This document shows positions 33,906 to 45,870 of a DNA stretch of 64,000 nucleotides, piece after piece. The position numbers and the translations under genes were made by a program. This stretch comes from Dipteronia dyeriana (taxonomy: Eukaryota; Streptophyta; Magnoliopsida; Sapindales; Sapindaceae). How positions within the stretch are numbered: position 1 is the first letter of the stretch; every line of letters starts with the position of its first letter. Below the pieces are notes generated by a model. That model saw only the letters and a program-made list of their open reading frames with translations, was not told where the DNA came from and made no database searches. Location of the stretch: assembly GCA_032871835.1 (NCBI GenBank), contig CM065297.1, positions 19,198,098 through 19,262,097 on the forward strand, written 5' to 3'.

Positions 33906-36900
33906 ATGCATTCGAGTCACTTGCTTCTGGAGGAGCCAATCAGGATGGCTTCAATCCTCGAGCCATCCAAGGCCGTGAGTATTTTTTTTATTTTTTTTTA
34001 TTTTTATAAAATCATATATGTCTGTTTTGTCAGTTCTGGTTTTGATTTCGCATCTGTAGTGAAATTTGTATACGATTGCTTGAGATTAGAATAACAGATT
34101 TGGTGGGTTTTTGATTATTATGCAGAATTTCTTCCCAGCAATGACGAAGATTGTGGGGACACTTGGTTCTAAGTCTCGATCTGTTGATGTTATATCTGGT
34201 TGTCTCAAAGCTGGAATGTCTGGTATGTTATATTTTTTTTCCAGTTTTTAATGATGTTTTATATGACCTGTGTTTTAAGAAGTCTGTTAGTTGTTTTTGT
34301 GTTTGTCTTTTGGTTGTATCTGATACATGTGATTGTGGATGTTGTGGTGGTGTTGGCAGTGGCTCGGTTTGATTTCTCATTGGGTGATCCTGAATACCAC
34401 CAAGAGACTTTGGAGAATTTGAAGGCAGCTGTCAAGAGCACTAGAAAGCTTTGTGCTGTATGTTTCTTTCCTTTTTTTTAGTCTATGTTTGATACTCATT
34501 GTTAGGTTATGTGCTGTTGACTTATTATTGAATGAATGAAGAAAAATTGTGTAACTATTCTTTGTTCTGTGGCTTTTACAGGTTATGCTGGATACAGTGG
34601 GTGCCGAATTGCAGGTTGTTAACAAATGTGAGAATGCGATTTCGCTTCAGGCTGATGCTTCTGTTATTCTCACTCCTGATAGAGGACAAGAAGCCTCTTC
34701 AGAAGTGTTGCCCATCAATTTTGATGGGTTGTCAAAGGTTTGACAATTTCCATTATTTATTATGCAGTTTACTACTTAGAGTTTCCCACCAATGTTGGTT
34801 TTCACAGATGAAAATTCTTCGGACATAAGATAGGTTTCGTAAACTTTCGTTTAGTGCATTGCCTGACAGATGAAGCCTCTGATTTGGTTTTCACAGGCAG
34901 TAAAGCAGGGAGACACCATTTTCATCGGTCAATACCTGTTCACTGGGAGCGAGACTACTTCTGTATGGCTGGAGGTAAGAGAAATTCAACTTAGATGTAT
35001 AGAGTATTAGAGTGTATGTGTTTTGTCAACTAGAGAGTTTATGTTTATGTAAATCTAGTTGTTAGTCAGTATGTTGTATTAAATCAGTTTCTGTTTGGTA
35101 ACTCTCTCTGCAAAATCAGTATAACAAACCTAGTTATTGATCATTCACGATTGATAAGTCTATTGATATTGAGCAGGTTTCTGAAGTGAATGGGGATGAT
35201 GTGGTCTGTTCGATAAAGAACACTGCAACATTGGCTGGGTCATTATTCACTTTACATGCCTCTCAAATTCCTATTGAACTGCCAACACTCTCTGATAAAG
35301 ACAAGGAGGTAAAACTCTGTTTTCGGCTTACAGGATTACATTGTTGTGGAACATACTGCAGAGTTTTTCTGATTCTTTTTTCTCTAAAAAATGTGCTTAG
35401 GGCTTCCTAATCTCTACAGCAATGTTTGCTTGCTACCTGGACTTTTTCATTTACTGCTTTTATGACGTTTCAGGTTATTAGTACTTGGGGAGTTCAGAAC
35501 AAAATTGACTTCCTCTCATTGTCATATACCCGGCATGCAGAAGATGTGCGACAAGTAAGTGTAGCTCCTAATTTACCTCCAATTCACATCTTTCCAAAAT
35601 TGATGAGATTGCTGGATTTTGTTGATTTTTATTGAAGTTGCCTGATTAACTTGATGGGATTTTTCTGTTGTGATGTAGGCTCGTGAGTATCTCTCTAAGT
35701 TGGGTGACCTCTATCAAACTCAAATTTTTGCTAAGATTGAAAACATAGAGGTGAGTCACATATTTTGTATTCTTTTAAAGTTCATTAAGCTTTTCGGGAA
35801 ATTTGATATTTTGTTGCAGTTAAGTTTGAAATAATGTTAATGTATTTACATTTTTTTTTGTAGGGATTGACCCATTTTGATGAAATCCTTCAAGAAGCTG
35901 ATGGTATTATTCTTTCTCGTGGAAATTTGGGTATAGATCTCCCACCTGAGAAGGTCAGTTTCCTAGGTTGATGACAGCATAATTTTTGCAGTATTAAGTT
36001 TTGCACTCCAAACATCTGCTTAAAGTTAAAAGCTACTCATGCGGTGATTGTAGTTCATATATTCACCTCTTCTACTATGCTGATTCTATAATTAAATGGA
36101 ACTTTCTAATATTGCTAGATATTAAACAAGATTTGGGTAGTTGGACTTTTATTTATTCCTATTATATTAAACTAGACATAGTTGCTCTTTTATCTTAAAA
36201 CATGTAAATGTTATTTATATAAGTTAACAGTTTTTTAAATAATTTTTTTATGCATAGTGCATTAGTGGAACCTCTATGTATCAAGTTGGATCGTTGAACA
36301 TGTCAAAGTCATAACCTTTACCTTTTAAATTCTTGAGTGCTTTAATATTTTAAAAATAATACTAGTTGATTCGCTTATATATAAAGAAGGGCAGAGTAAC
36401 TTATATTATATTCTAATCACTGTGGATAAAGTTATACTATCTATCAAGGGATAGAAGCTTAATACCTTCAAATCTTTTCCTTTTATTTTTCTTGAAGTAC
36501 TTAGGAAACCACGTTCAAATTTTCTGTGTAAAATAGGATCTAAAATTGAGTATTCTAACCGCTAAACATGTAAAAGGAGTGTGTACATGAACCATAAAAG
36601 ATGTCATGCACACAATCTGTTGCAAATCATTTCTTGTGTTTGTAGAGCTTTCTGATGAAGGTTTCCCTGTGCACTTTGCAGGTGTTCTTGTTTCAAAAAG
36701 CTGCCCTTTACAAGTGTAACATGGCTGGAAAGCCTGCAGTTGTTACTCGCGTTGTAGACAGTATGACTGACAACCTGAGACCAACTCGTGCAGAAGCTAC
36801 CGATGTTGCAAATGCAGTATTGGATGGTGCGTTAGTGTCTTATAATTCCTACCTGTTTTTGTTTTTGAGGCCTTTCTAGAATTATGTGAGTTCATATCCT

Positions 36901-39900
36901 ATAATGGGGTATTATATCTGATTAAGGGTGCTGGGTACTCTTCTTTTCATTAATGATTTTCTTTTTAATCAGTCTTTGTATTTTTTAAATATGACACATA
37001 GAATTGGCAACTTACTGTTACTCCATTCCTTCATGTATTCAGGAACTGATGCTATTCTTCTTGGCGCTGAAACTTTGCGCGGATTGTACCCTGTTGAAAC
37101 TATCTCTATTGTTGGTAAAATTTGTGCTGAGGTAATGATTCATTATTATTATTTGTATGTTTATTATTTAATCATTTTTTTTTTGTCTGAACACAAGATT
37201 TTAATTGTGGAAGTTAAAGTTTGCTTTACAAACTAGTTGTGCATTTAATAAGTTCAATACTGGGCATAATACCTGCAGTATTCTTGCTGGAAACGATTTC
37301 ATAGTCATGACTATCTACACATCTTTTGAACTTGTTTGTGCTTGGTTGTTCTTGTATTTTTTCCATTGTATGGCTAGAAAGAATAGTCATTTTCTTTTTC
37401 TTTACCAGTGTTTTTTTTTCCTGAAAATGCACATTGTGGATGCTTGATGATCATACATCGAAGTTAAATAATTTTTTTTTTTAAAATTAATCCATTATCT
37501 TTCATTGAAGCCTGAACTCTTAACTGACACATGAATAACCAATGATATTTTTGCAGCATCTTCAATAATTAAAAAATACAAGTCAAATGATGACAACCAC
37601 ACCAAGAATAAATGAACTGTTGATAGTGGTCCCCTGATCTTTCCTTCATCTGCAGAACTATTCACCAACTCTTCTGCCTGGAAATTATTTCATTTATCAT
37701 AGATTCATAGTTCCAAGAAATCAAAACAATTTAAATGCTGACACCATATCATTACAGCAAAGCCCATCATCATTACCATGTGTATTCTGGTTGACATTCA
37801 ATTTACGATACTGACACCTGACACTATAGTTATCAACTTTGGTTTTGATGCTTTATGCATATTGCTATATAGTTTATTTGACATTCAGGAGGATTATTGC
37901 TGTGTTTTACAGACCATGGAATGACCAATAGAAAATATGCTCTCAAATTTGAATCAATGAAATGATTAGTCCTTTTTGTTTTTTCCTAGTTTCCCATTGG
38001 AAATGTTTTCATTTTTTTTGTTGTTGAACCTTTTGTAGGCTGAGAAGGTCTTCAATCAAGACCTGTATTTCAAGAAGACTGTCAAATATGTTGGAGAGCC
38101 AATGACCCACTTAGAATCTATTGCTTCCTCAGCGGTATTCACTCTTTGCTATTTGTAGTATTTGCCCTCTAGGGTTATGCCATCTCTTCGGTTTCCGTGA
38201 TTTTGACTTTGAGAGTTGAAACACACATTTTAAACTGTGTTCTTATAGGGCAATATTTAATTATTTTTCAGGTAAGGGCAGCCATTAAGGTGAAGGCATC
38301 TGTCATTATATGCTTCACTTCATCTGGAAGAGCTGCAAGGTATGTCATATCATTTTCAATATGAATGATGGTTGATTTTCTAATTTTTACACGCACTTCG
38401 GCTCGTGTTTGACTGAAAATTATGTGTACTGCAGATTGATTGCTAAATATAGACCAACAATGCCTGTTCTATCAGTGGTTATTCCTCGCCTTAAAACAAA
38501 CCAACTAAAATGGAGCTTTACTGGTGCCTTTGAGGTATTTCCTTGACTGATTTATCAACTATTCTTATAATGCAGTGAGGTTGATCATGTTTGTTCACCA
38601 GCAGTTTGTAAGAATTCTTTCTTTGACTTATAATCTTGTTGACTTATTGAAATCAACTGCTTTCTCAATTATGAAGACATTAATATTTTGGAAAATATCT
38701 TCAAATTACTGCGTTGTTCTCTCCCAAATTGCTTATTGTTAAACATACATTTAATGATTTTTGTTAACTAGTATTTAGGTGAACTAGTATTAAGGTTTAG
38801 TTTGTAAGCCTATGCATTGGAGGCTTAGTGGATGGATTGATTTCTTGGAATCTGCATCTAAACATGACTGGAAAATTATTATTTTTATGTCCAATTTGCC
38901 GATAGGATGCTCTTGCCAATTTCAGATTTGTGGAAGGTTGAAGCAGTGATGTTTTGTTGACGTTAATTTCTATTTTCTTGTTGGATTTGAAACTCAGTTT
39001 ATCCTGTAATCTGTCAATTTATGCGGGAGAACCATATTTTTAATATGCAAAATAAATCAGCAGCTTTATAGATGATTAATTTAAAGCTCATGTTTACCAA
39101 ACAAGAGTAATGCGTGTGGTGATTTTATCGATTGGATGATGCTGATAGTGCCATGAGTCTGGTGACACCGTTGTTGATAATTTTATGTTATTAAAAATTA
39201 CTGGTTTGTATTGAAAAAAGTACTTTATGTTTATCTGTTCCCATCTCTTATCTTATTTAGAACTTCCATTCTGCCACTTCCTTAGTATACAAGCCAACAG
39301 AAAATATGTTATATTTTTCTCTCAATTTTCAGGCAAGGCAATCACTCATTGTGAGAGGTCTCTTCCCAATGCTTGCTGATCCACGTCATCCTGTAAGTTT
39401 TCTTATGCTTGGTTTGTGCTCTTTTTGCCTTTTATTTTTGTTTCTTTTTTTTGGTGGGTGAAGGGTGTTATATGTTTTATACATGTTTCAATAAGCTGGC
39501 CCTGGCTCAAGTTTATGCTTTTTTTTCCTTCTTTTTTTGGACTACTTTCTTGATACCTTTTGGGAGGAACAACCCTTGCTACAATGTTTACGGGATATGT
39601 GGATGATCACTTCAATTAATATATCTGTGGTTTGTCCATGGTATCACTTGGGTATCATAGTCAATCTGGCTTGATCATCACCGGTCAAGAATTTGTGGTT
39701 CCTGCAATTCTCTTTGCCTCTTTTGGGGCCAAGGTGTATAGATCATTAGATCTAGTCTCAAGGGCTGATGAAACCAAAATGGATATGTATTCTATGTCAA
39801 ATACATTGTCTTCATCGTCTCCCCTAGGATAGTCTTGGTTCACAACTTCGTATCCCGATCGTCTTTGAAAAGTTGAGTTGTGACCCTTGTCTGCCTTGCA

Positions 39901-40312
39901 ACCTATTGCTAGTCTTGGTGGGTTGTAAGTGAACCTTGGCCCTAAAAGACTACTACTGGCTGTGGGAAGAATGTAAATATTTTATGGCATATAGCAATCG
40001 CTGTTAAATCTCTTTATTCAAAAATCATGTTAAATATTTCTACTTCGGCAAACCGATCCACTTTGTATTATTGTTTTTTAACTTGTGAGTAATGGGGCAT
40101 TAATGTCCCTCTACATATTGTTTTTCTTGAAATCTGATGTCTTCCTAATGATCTTGCAGGCGGAGTCAACAAGTGCAACAAATGAGTCAGTTTTAAAGGT
40201 TGCTCTTGATCATGGAAAGGCTTCAGGAGTTATAAAGTCACATGATCGAGTTGTTGTTTGCCAGAAAGTTGGGGATGCATCCGTAGTTAAGATTATTGAG
40301 CTCGAAGATTAA
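33906..40312 (+). CDS. pyruvate kinase, divergent plant clade (16 exons, 527 aa)
   Basis: Exons 33906-33974, 34126-34222, 34360-34457, 34582-34737, 34897-34974, 35177-35308, 35474-35554, 35679-35750, 35864-35953, 36682-36826, 37043-37131, 38039-38134, 38272-38339, 38435-38534, 39333-39392 and 40160-40312, all with GT-AG introns, sum to 1,584 nt including TAA. The protein starts [20 protein letters not shown] and ends [14 protein letters not shown]. It matches, as I remember them, the Arabidopsis proteins At2g36580 and At3g52990 along its full length. Family role: transfer of phosphate from phosphoenolpyruvate to ADP, the last step of glycolysis; no transit peptide is visible, so it is probably cytosolic. 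Retained residues include R58, S62, D92, T93, K256, E258 and T313. Canonical positions are changed at D60, L63, Q99 and N282. No frame break, so the gene looks functional. Confidence 0.95.
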
Positions 40313-40620
40313 CACTCTTTTTGCATTCATTTTGTGAGATTTTTTCCCATAAGTTTTAGAAAGCGGTGATGGACTATGTTGCTGGCGCCTGTGAGTTATA
40401 TCTCCAGGTTTTGGGAGTCCAGCTTTTGATCGATATGTATTAGAAAGCATACTGGTAATTATTAAAAGTTGGTCAAAAAGGAATGTCATGGAAGATGTGC
40501 CATGATTCCCGATGTTAGTTTCAGGTTTTACAAGTGATTCACATCTTACCATATATATATCAAAACACTTGGCCAGAAAAGTGATTCTTGTGGGTATTAT
40601 ATATCAAAACACTTGGCCAG
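40313..40620 (+). other. probable start of pyruvate kinase 3' UTR with short duplication
   Basis: The sequence after the stop codon. At 40,551-40,620 a block ATATATCAAAACACTTGGCC occurs twice, about 46 bp apart. No polyadenylation signal of the AATAAA type is seen before the tandem array that follows, so the transcript may end inside that array. Confidence 0.45.
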
Positions 40621-41237
40621 ATGTGGCATGATAAGTTGAAACTTGCCTTTGCAAATCATTGTGTTGATGAATAAAATGCTTGGCCTTTTCTTACTATATG
40701 GAGGGATAAAGGGTTGAGATTAGTGGTTTCAAATGCTTTGGAAATGTACCGTTTGTTTTGTCGGATGGTATGCACAGTGAAAGTATGCCAAACCCATTGA
40801 TCAACAGCAAATTTAAAATATGAGCCATATGTGGCATGATAAGTTGAAACTTGCCTTTGCAAATCATTGTGTTGATGAATAAAATGCTTGGCCTTTTCTT
40901 ACTATATGGAGGGATAAAGGGTTGAGATTAGTGGTTTCAAATGCTTTGGAAATGTACCGTTTGTTTTGTCGGATGGTATGCACAGTGAAAGTATGCCAAA
41001 CCCATTGATCAACAGCAAATTTAAAATATGAGCCATATGTGGCATGATAAGTTGAAACTTGCCTGTGCAAATCATTGTGTTGATGAATAAAATGCTTGGC
41101 CTTTTCTTACTATATGGAGGGATAAAGGGTTGAGATTAGTGGTTTCAAATGCTTTGGAAATGTACCGTTTGTTTTGTCGGATGGTATGCACAGTGAAAGT
41201 ATGCCAAACCAATTGATCAACAGCAAATTTAAAATAA
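40621..41237. repeat. 208-bp tandem repeat, three copies, each with AATAAA
   Basis: Near-identical units start at 40,621, 40,829 and 41,037 (ATGTGGCATGATAAGTTGAA...), each 208 bp; the differences are a few single bases. Each carries GATGAATAAAATG, giving AATAAA at 40,670, 40,878 and 41,086, some 360-780 bp after the pyruvate kinase stop. Each unit also holds an identical 68-codon minus-strand ORF, which I regard as a chance reading. Confidence 0.95.
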
Positions 41238-41306
41238 GGGAATGTTGGATGCTGCCATACTAAATAATATTTAATAAATAATTGTAATTAACAGTAGCAA
41301 CCAAGA

Positions 41307-41379
41307 GCACCTGTGGCCTAATGGATAAGGCGTTTGACTTCTAATCAAACGATTGTGGGTTCGAGTCCCACCAGGTGTG
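41307..41379 (+). tRNA. tRNA-Arg (anticodon UCU)
   Basis: 73 nt forming a full cloverleaf: acceptor GCACCTG/CAGGTGT (first pair G-U), D arm GCC..GGC, anticodon stem TTTGA/TCAAA with loop CTTCTAA (anticodon TCT), T arm GTGGG/CCCAC with TTCGAGT, discriminator G. There is no intron and CCA is not encoded, as expected for a nuclear gene. The upstream CAACCAAG fits the CAA motif seen at plant tRNA start sites, and an 18-T tract follows immediately. It reads AGA codons in cytosolic translation. Confidence 0.96.
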
Positions 41380-41397
41380 TTTTTTTTTTTTTTTTTT
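41380..41397 (+). terminator. RNA polymerase III terminator
   Basis: Eighteen consecutive T residues directly after the tRNA gene; four or more suffice for Pol III termination. Confidence 0.85.
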
Positions 41398-41661
41398 CAA
41401 TTGAATTCAAAATAAATTTATTATGTTTTTTTTTAAAAATAATAATAAATTTACCAATTATACATTATATATTGTTAACTGATTTTAATTTTTTAAAATT
41501 CAAATTTATTAAAATAAAAAAATAAAAAAAAGACCAAAATCTAATTTTTAGGGTTTTCCTCTCTGAAAAATCTAAGAATGAAGTATCCATTGATCCTCAG
41601 ACTGAGAGCTGGTTGAGCTGTGAATGTAGTTTGGTTTTGAATAGGGATATACTTGTCTGCC

Positions 41662-42249
41662 ATGGATTTCGAAGAAGTAACGAAGTTATTTGCATCATTG
41701 TCCCTCACTGATAAGGACGGTCCAGACAGTCCAGTTGTAAAATTGGATACTCATATGGAAGAGATTGAAGAACCTAAAGTAGCCCTAAGCCTTGTTGGCA
41801 AAATATTTGCTAATGAGCGAATCGATCGATATGTTTTCAAAAGGATTATTCCAAAAATCTGGCGCACTACACAAGAATTCGAAGTCGAATGGATTCGAGA
41901 AAACTTATTTGCGTTTCATTTCACAAACCAAATGGATCGCAAAGGAGTCATTGCAAGGGGTCCATGGAGTTTCGACAATTTTCTGTTGGCGCTTGAAGAA
42001 CCAAAAGGTCTCAGTGATAGTGATATTGCCAAAATGCAGTTTAATTGTGTTGAATTTTCGATCCAGATACACAAAGGGCCTTTAATCTGCATGAACAAGG
42101 AGATGGTAATATTTTTGGGGAAGCAGATTGGAGTGTTGAAGGCGACAGATTTGGGTGAATCTGGAGATTGCTGGGGTGAGTATTTAAGGTTCAGGTTTGG
42201 CATTACTGTAAACAAACCTCTGAGACTAGTACTGCGGGTGGAATTGGTA
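41662..42249 (+). pseudogene. DUF4283/CCHC-knuckle protein, 5' part (cut by hAT)
   Basis: From ATG 41,662 (MDFEEVTKLFASLSLTDKDG) about 196 codons match the DUF4283 family. Blocks are VGKIFANERIDRYVFKRIIP, IWRTTQEFEVEWIRENLFAF, RGPWSFDNFLLALEEP, FSIQIHKGPLICMNKEM and LGESGDCWGEYLRFRFGI up to LRVELVD. These are the usual order: a nucleic-acid-binding fold followed by the linker to a C-terminal zinc knuckle. At about 42,250 the frame runs into hAT terminal sequence. The missing C-terminus, including the CxxxG-x3-GHxxxxC-type knuckle, is at 55,240-55,398. Such proteins are stand-alone plant genes or ORF1 of LINEs; here only one ORF is visible. Not functional. Confidence 0.8.
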
Positions 42250-42440
42250 GACATGTCGGCGGTTCGGTTCAAACCGGTGAACCGAACCGGAACCGAATCT
42301 TCGGAAATCGAAAATCGAACCGTTTGAAAATGTTTGGAACTGGAACCAGAATCGGTACTGTAACAGTTCCGATTCCAGTTCCAGATTTATTGGAACCGTC
42401 CGGTTGGACGGTTTGAACAAATCTTGTTTTTTTTCCGCTG

Positions 42441-42486
42441 TTGCAGCCCAACGGTCTGCTGATGTCAGCAGTCCGTTGGGCTGCAA
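42441..42486. repeat. 46-nt near-perfect palindrome
   Basis: Arms TTGCAGCCCAACGGTCTGCT+GA (42,441-42,462) and its complement (42,465-42,486) with one mismatch and a 2-nt spacer. It lies between the hAT left subterminal repeats and the transposase start. Confidence 0.9.
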
Positions 42487-42946
42487 TCCAACGTTCAATT
42501 TTTTTTTTTTCATTCTATGAATATCCTCTTCTACCCTTCATTTCTCCCCACTCCAAATTTCTCCAAATTCTCTCAAATTCTCATTTTCTCTCTCAATTCT
42601 CAATTCTCCAACTTTCCAACTTTCCAACGTTTCAATTATCTTTTAATTACTAAGTTAGCAAGTTTCCAATTTATTTAATTTGCAAGTACTAAGTTTTCAA
42701 TTTTATTTATTTACAATTTATTTTATTTGCTATTAAGCAAATAATTTGTTTTATTTACAATTAAGTCTTCAATTTATTTTATTTACATTATTTACAATTT
42801 AATTTGAAATTACTATTTACTAATTTATTTTAGTTGCAATAACTAAGCTAACTACTAAGTTTCCGAATTACAATTATCTACGAAATTTATTTCCAACAAT
42901 TTATTAATATTTTTTGTTTAAGGAATTTGACATTTCAATTTTTAAA

Positions 42947-45870
42947 ATGGCAAGTGGAAGTGGAAGTCGTGATGACCCTAGGCGTTCTATTTCGATGAAA
43001 GGTAAGGGTCGTATGACCGATAATCTCGGTTCCGATGATAGGGCCTATCACGAGTATCTGAAACGCCAAGTCTATATTGAAGACTTAGGCCTAAACACCC
43101 ATCAATCTCAACCCCCTTTAATAATTTCTGAACCCGATCCCGATCGACCCAATTCTATCCCCAATTTCACAAGCCAATCAGAAATATACCTGAAGAACAA
43201 CCTGCAGATTTTGAATTTCACCCAGCTTTGCAAGCAAATGTATCGAAGAAGGTCAAATCTGATCTCTTCGTACACCATATGAAGAAAATTCCGCAAGACG
43301 ATGGAACCATTAAAGTGGTTTGCAATTAATGCATTTTTTTTTAAGTGGAACAAATTCGGAGGATATGTCACATATCGGAAGCATATAACGAACAATCATC
43401 CAGAAGCAGATGCCTTATCGAGTTCACAATCCCACTAGCATGCCGATGATGCCCTGAGACCATCACTCCTTGTCCAACCCGTTGGTAGGTGGTTAGCCAG
43501 CAGAGGTTTCGAAGGATGCATTTGAGGAAGCAGGTTTGCTGATAGAAGAGACAGATGGTGAGCCAAGGGACCCCATTCATAGCTCTGCTTATAGGCCTCG
43601 AACGAAGGTAGTTTACTTGCTTAGTAGTTAAGGAATGAAATCCAACCGCTTTGCTTTAGAAAAGATCTGTTAGGTTCTTATTTGCTTTCTCTCTGAGGTG
43701 CTTTCCAATTCAATGGTGATTGGTTAGAAAATAAATAGGTAAACCCTTGCCTCGCCACAAACATAAAACCGGAAACAGTGAAAGAACTTCCCTTGCCTCC
43801 GCCCTGGATCGCCGGATAGCCTCTCTCATTTATGTAACTTGACCCCCGTCCCATAACATGAACTGAAATAATCTACTAGTCATCCCTGTTGATACTTGTG
43901 AGTCAGCCAGCCTTCAAAGGAAAGAGGTACAGAACGCACTGAAACTCGAAAGAGGGTCCTACCCTACGCCGCCCATATATGAAGAACCTAGTTCTTCAAT
44001 CATATCCAAATTATTCCGAAAGGAAGAAAAGATGATGCGAGGACCCGATCCACCAACTATCTGAAATGTTGGCAAACAGGGCCATAGTAGTGACCAACAC
44101 CACCTTTTCCTGATCATCATAGCTTTTTCCCGATGCCCTTTATGGGCACTCAAAACTCAAGTGACCTTTCTTCTTGATTTAAATAAAGTGGTGAAAACAA
44201 TAGAGAAGAATTAGTTAGAATGATTGCAACAGAACACTTGCCATTTTGTTTTGGTGAAAATGTTGGTTTTATTAACTATTATAGACGAACATTAAATCTT
44301 GCTGCATGTCGTGTTCCAAGAGTCACACTCACAGAAACACTTGAAAAAATTTATGATAGATAAAAAAGAAAGTTGGAAAAATATTTTGAAAAATATAATC
44401 GTCGTGTTTCCGTATGTGCCGACATATGAAGTGACCATTGGAGAATGCATTCATATTTGGGTGTCACTTGCCATTATATGGATAATGCATGGACTCTAAA
44501 AAAAAGGATTCTTGCATTTAGATTTTTTGATGAGAAACACATTGCTGCTAATATTTTTAGACATCTTAAAATTATTTTTACAGAGTATAATATTGAAAAC
44601 AAAATTTTCGCAATTGGTTTTGATAATTCTTCTAACAATACTGCTGTTGTTTCTACTTTAATTGAGTTATGCAAACCTTATCTTGGTGGTAAATTTTTTC
44701 ATTAACGATATGCATGACATGTGTTAAATTTATGTGTTTAAAAAGGATTAGAAACTCTTCAATAGTTTCTTCAACCTATTAAAGATGCCCTTTATTATTT
44801 ATGGAGAAATCCTTCTACAATGAAAGCATAGGCAACATATTGTAAACAAAATGGTAGACATATAGTTAGATTTCCCCGTGATGTTCCAACACGTTGGAAT
44901 TCTACATATAAATTACTTGCTAAAAGTTATGATTATAGAGATTTATTAGTTACTTTTATTCAATATAATGTTTGTAACAATGTTTGTTGTTTGTTAAAAG
45001 TCTTTAATACTGCTACTACCAATTTATCTGGTGTTTATTATCCTACAGCTAATTTATTTATTATTGAAAGTCATAATATTTTCGGTGTCTTAGCTCATTT
45101 TGAAACCGACCTACAATTACTGGAGTCCGTTACTGTTAAGAAGGCTAAATGGTTAGAATATTATAAAGAGTTTCCAAATATTTATTTGATTGCCATGTGT
45201 TTTGATCCACGTTGTAGATTAGAAAGTTTGTCTGAATATCTATCTGCTTATTATGAACAAAGTTTAAAAATAGAGTATGATGTTGATAAGTGTTGTGATA
45301 GAGTTAAGACATTAATGTATGAGTTATATGATGAATATCTCAGAGTTTATGGTCCATCATTGAACATAGATGTTCCACAAACTTAAAGTGTATCTAAGTT
45401 CTCATCATCCTCTGGATTTATGAATTTAGGGTATAATCTGTTATAAAAAAAAAACCAAAAAGTTACGAGGTTCTTCTTCATCAAGCTCCAACACATATTT
45501 CGAGCTTGAATCTTATCTAGGTGCCTCTTTTGAGTTTATAGAATACGCTGAAGATAAAAAATTTGATATCCTACACTGGTGGAATGAGCATGAAAAATAC
45601 ATTCCAATCTTGGCTATGATAGCCAAACAAATCTTTTCAACCCCAGTTTCTACAGTAGCGGTTGAACAACAATTTAGTGCCGGTGGAAATATTTTGGACT
45701 CTAGACGTTCGCTTTTAAGTCCAAAATCAATTCAGATACAAGCTTGTGTAGATGATTGGACGAAAGCAGAATATAGACAACAAGAAATTGATCATGAGGA
45801 ACCTTACTATTTCTTCAAAGATGACCAACTTGACGCCAGAAGTGGAACGGATGATCAGAACAACGTTTAG
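42947..45870 (+). pseudogene. hAT transposase, degenerate
   Basis: Starts MASGSGSRDDPRRSISMKGK. A BED-type zinc finger remnant follows at about 43,270-43,400 (MKKIPQDDGTIKVVCN...GGYVTYRKHITNNHP, with one of the cysteine/aromatic positions hit by a stop). After a foreign insert, catalytic-domain blocks resume at 44,180: IATEHLPFCFGENVGFINYY, then SDHW preceded by a TGA where a tryptophan is expected, LKKRILAFRFFDEKHIAANI and FAIGFDNSSNNTAVVSTL. The C-terminal dimerisation domain (45,550-45,770) reads FDILHWWNEHEKYIPILAMI, STPVSTVAVEQQFSAGG and SRRSLLSPKSIQIQACVDDW. It resembles the RICESLEEPER/Ac-like hAT group. Stops and frameshifts occur throughout. Confidence 0.85.
43435..44175. other. mitochondrial-looking insert inside the hAT transposase
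   Basis: About 740 bp with balanced base composition and phrases such as GAACTTCCCTTGCCTCCGCC, CTGGATCGCCGGATAGCCTC and GAAAGAGGGTCCTACCCTAC. It contrasts sharply with the AT-rich transposase on both sides, which reads continuously by homology across the gap (BED finger before, catalytic domain after). The style is that of plant mitochondrial intergenic DNA. No rRNA, tRNA or known mitochondrial gene is recognised. An alternative is an unrelated host fragment. Confidence 0.4.

Noticed and set aside
37132..38038. Possible extra exon or gene in the long pyruvate kinase intron 11
   Set aside because: The 80-codon ORF at 37,205-37,447 is AT-rich with no similarity; the flanking exons splice in frame without it.
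39620..39840. 66-codon ORF in pyruvate kinase intron 15, with a somewhat higher GC content
   Set aside because: It might be a fragment of a repeat, but no domain, TIR, LTR or duplication supports a call.
40656..41070. Two identical 68-codon minus-strand ORFs 208 bp apart
   Set aside because: They are the same chance reading frame in successive units of the 208-bp tandem repeat; the duplication is at DNA level and the protein shows no domain.
43959..44153. 64-codon minus-strand ORF in the mitochondrial-looking insert
   Set aside because: No recognisable mitochondrial protein; probably a chance frame.
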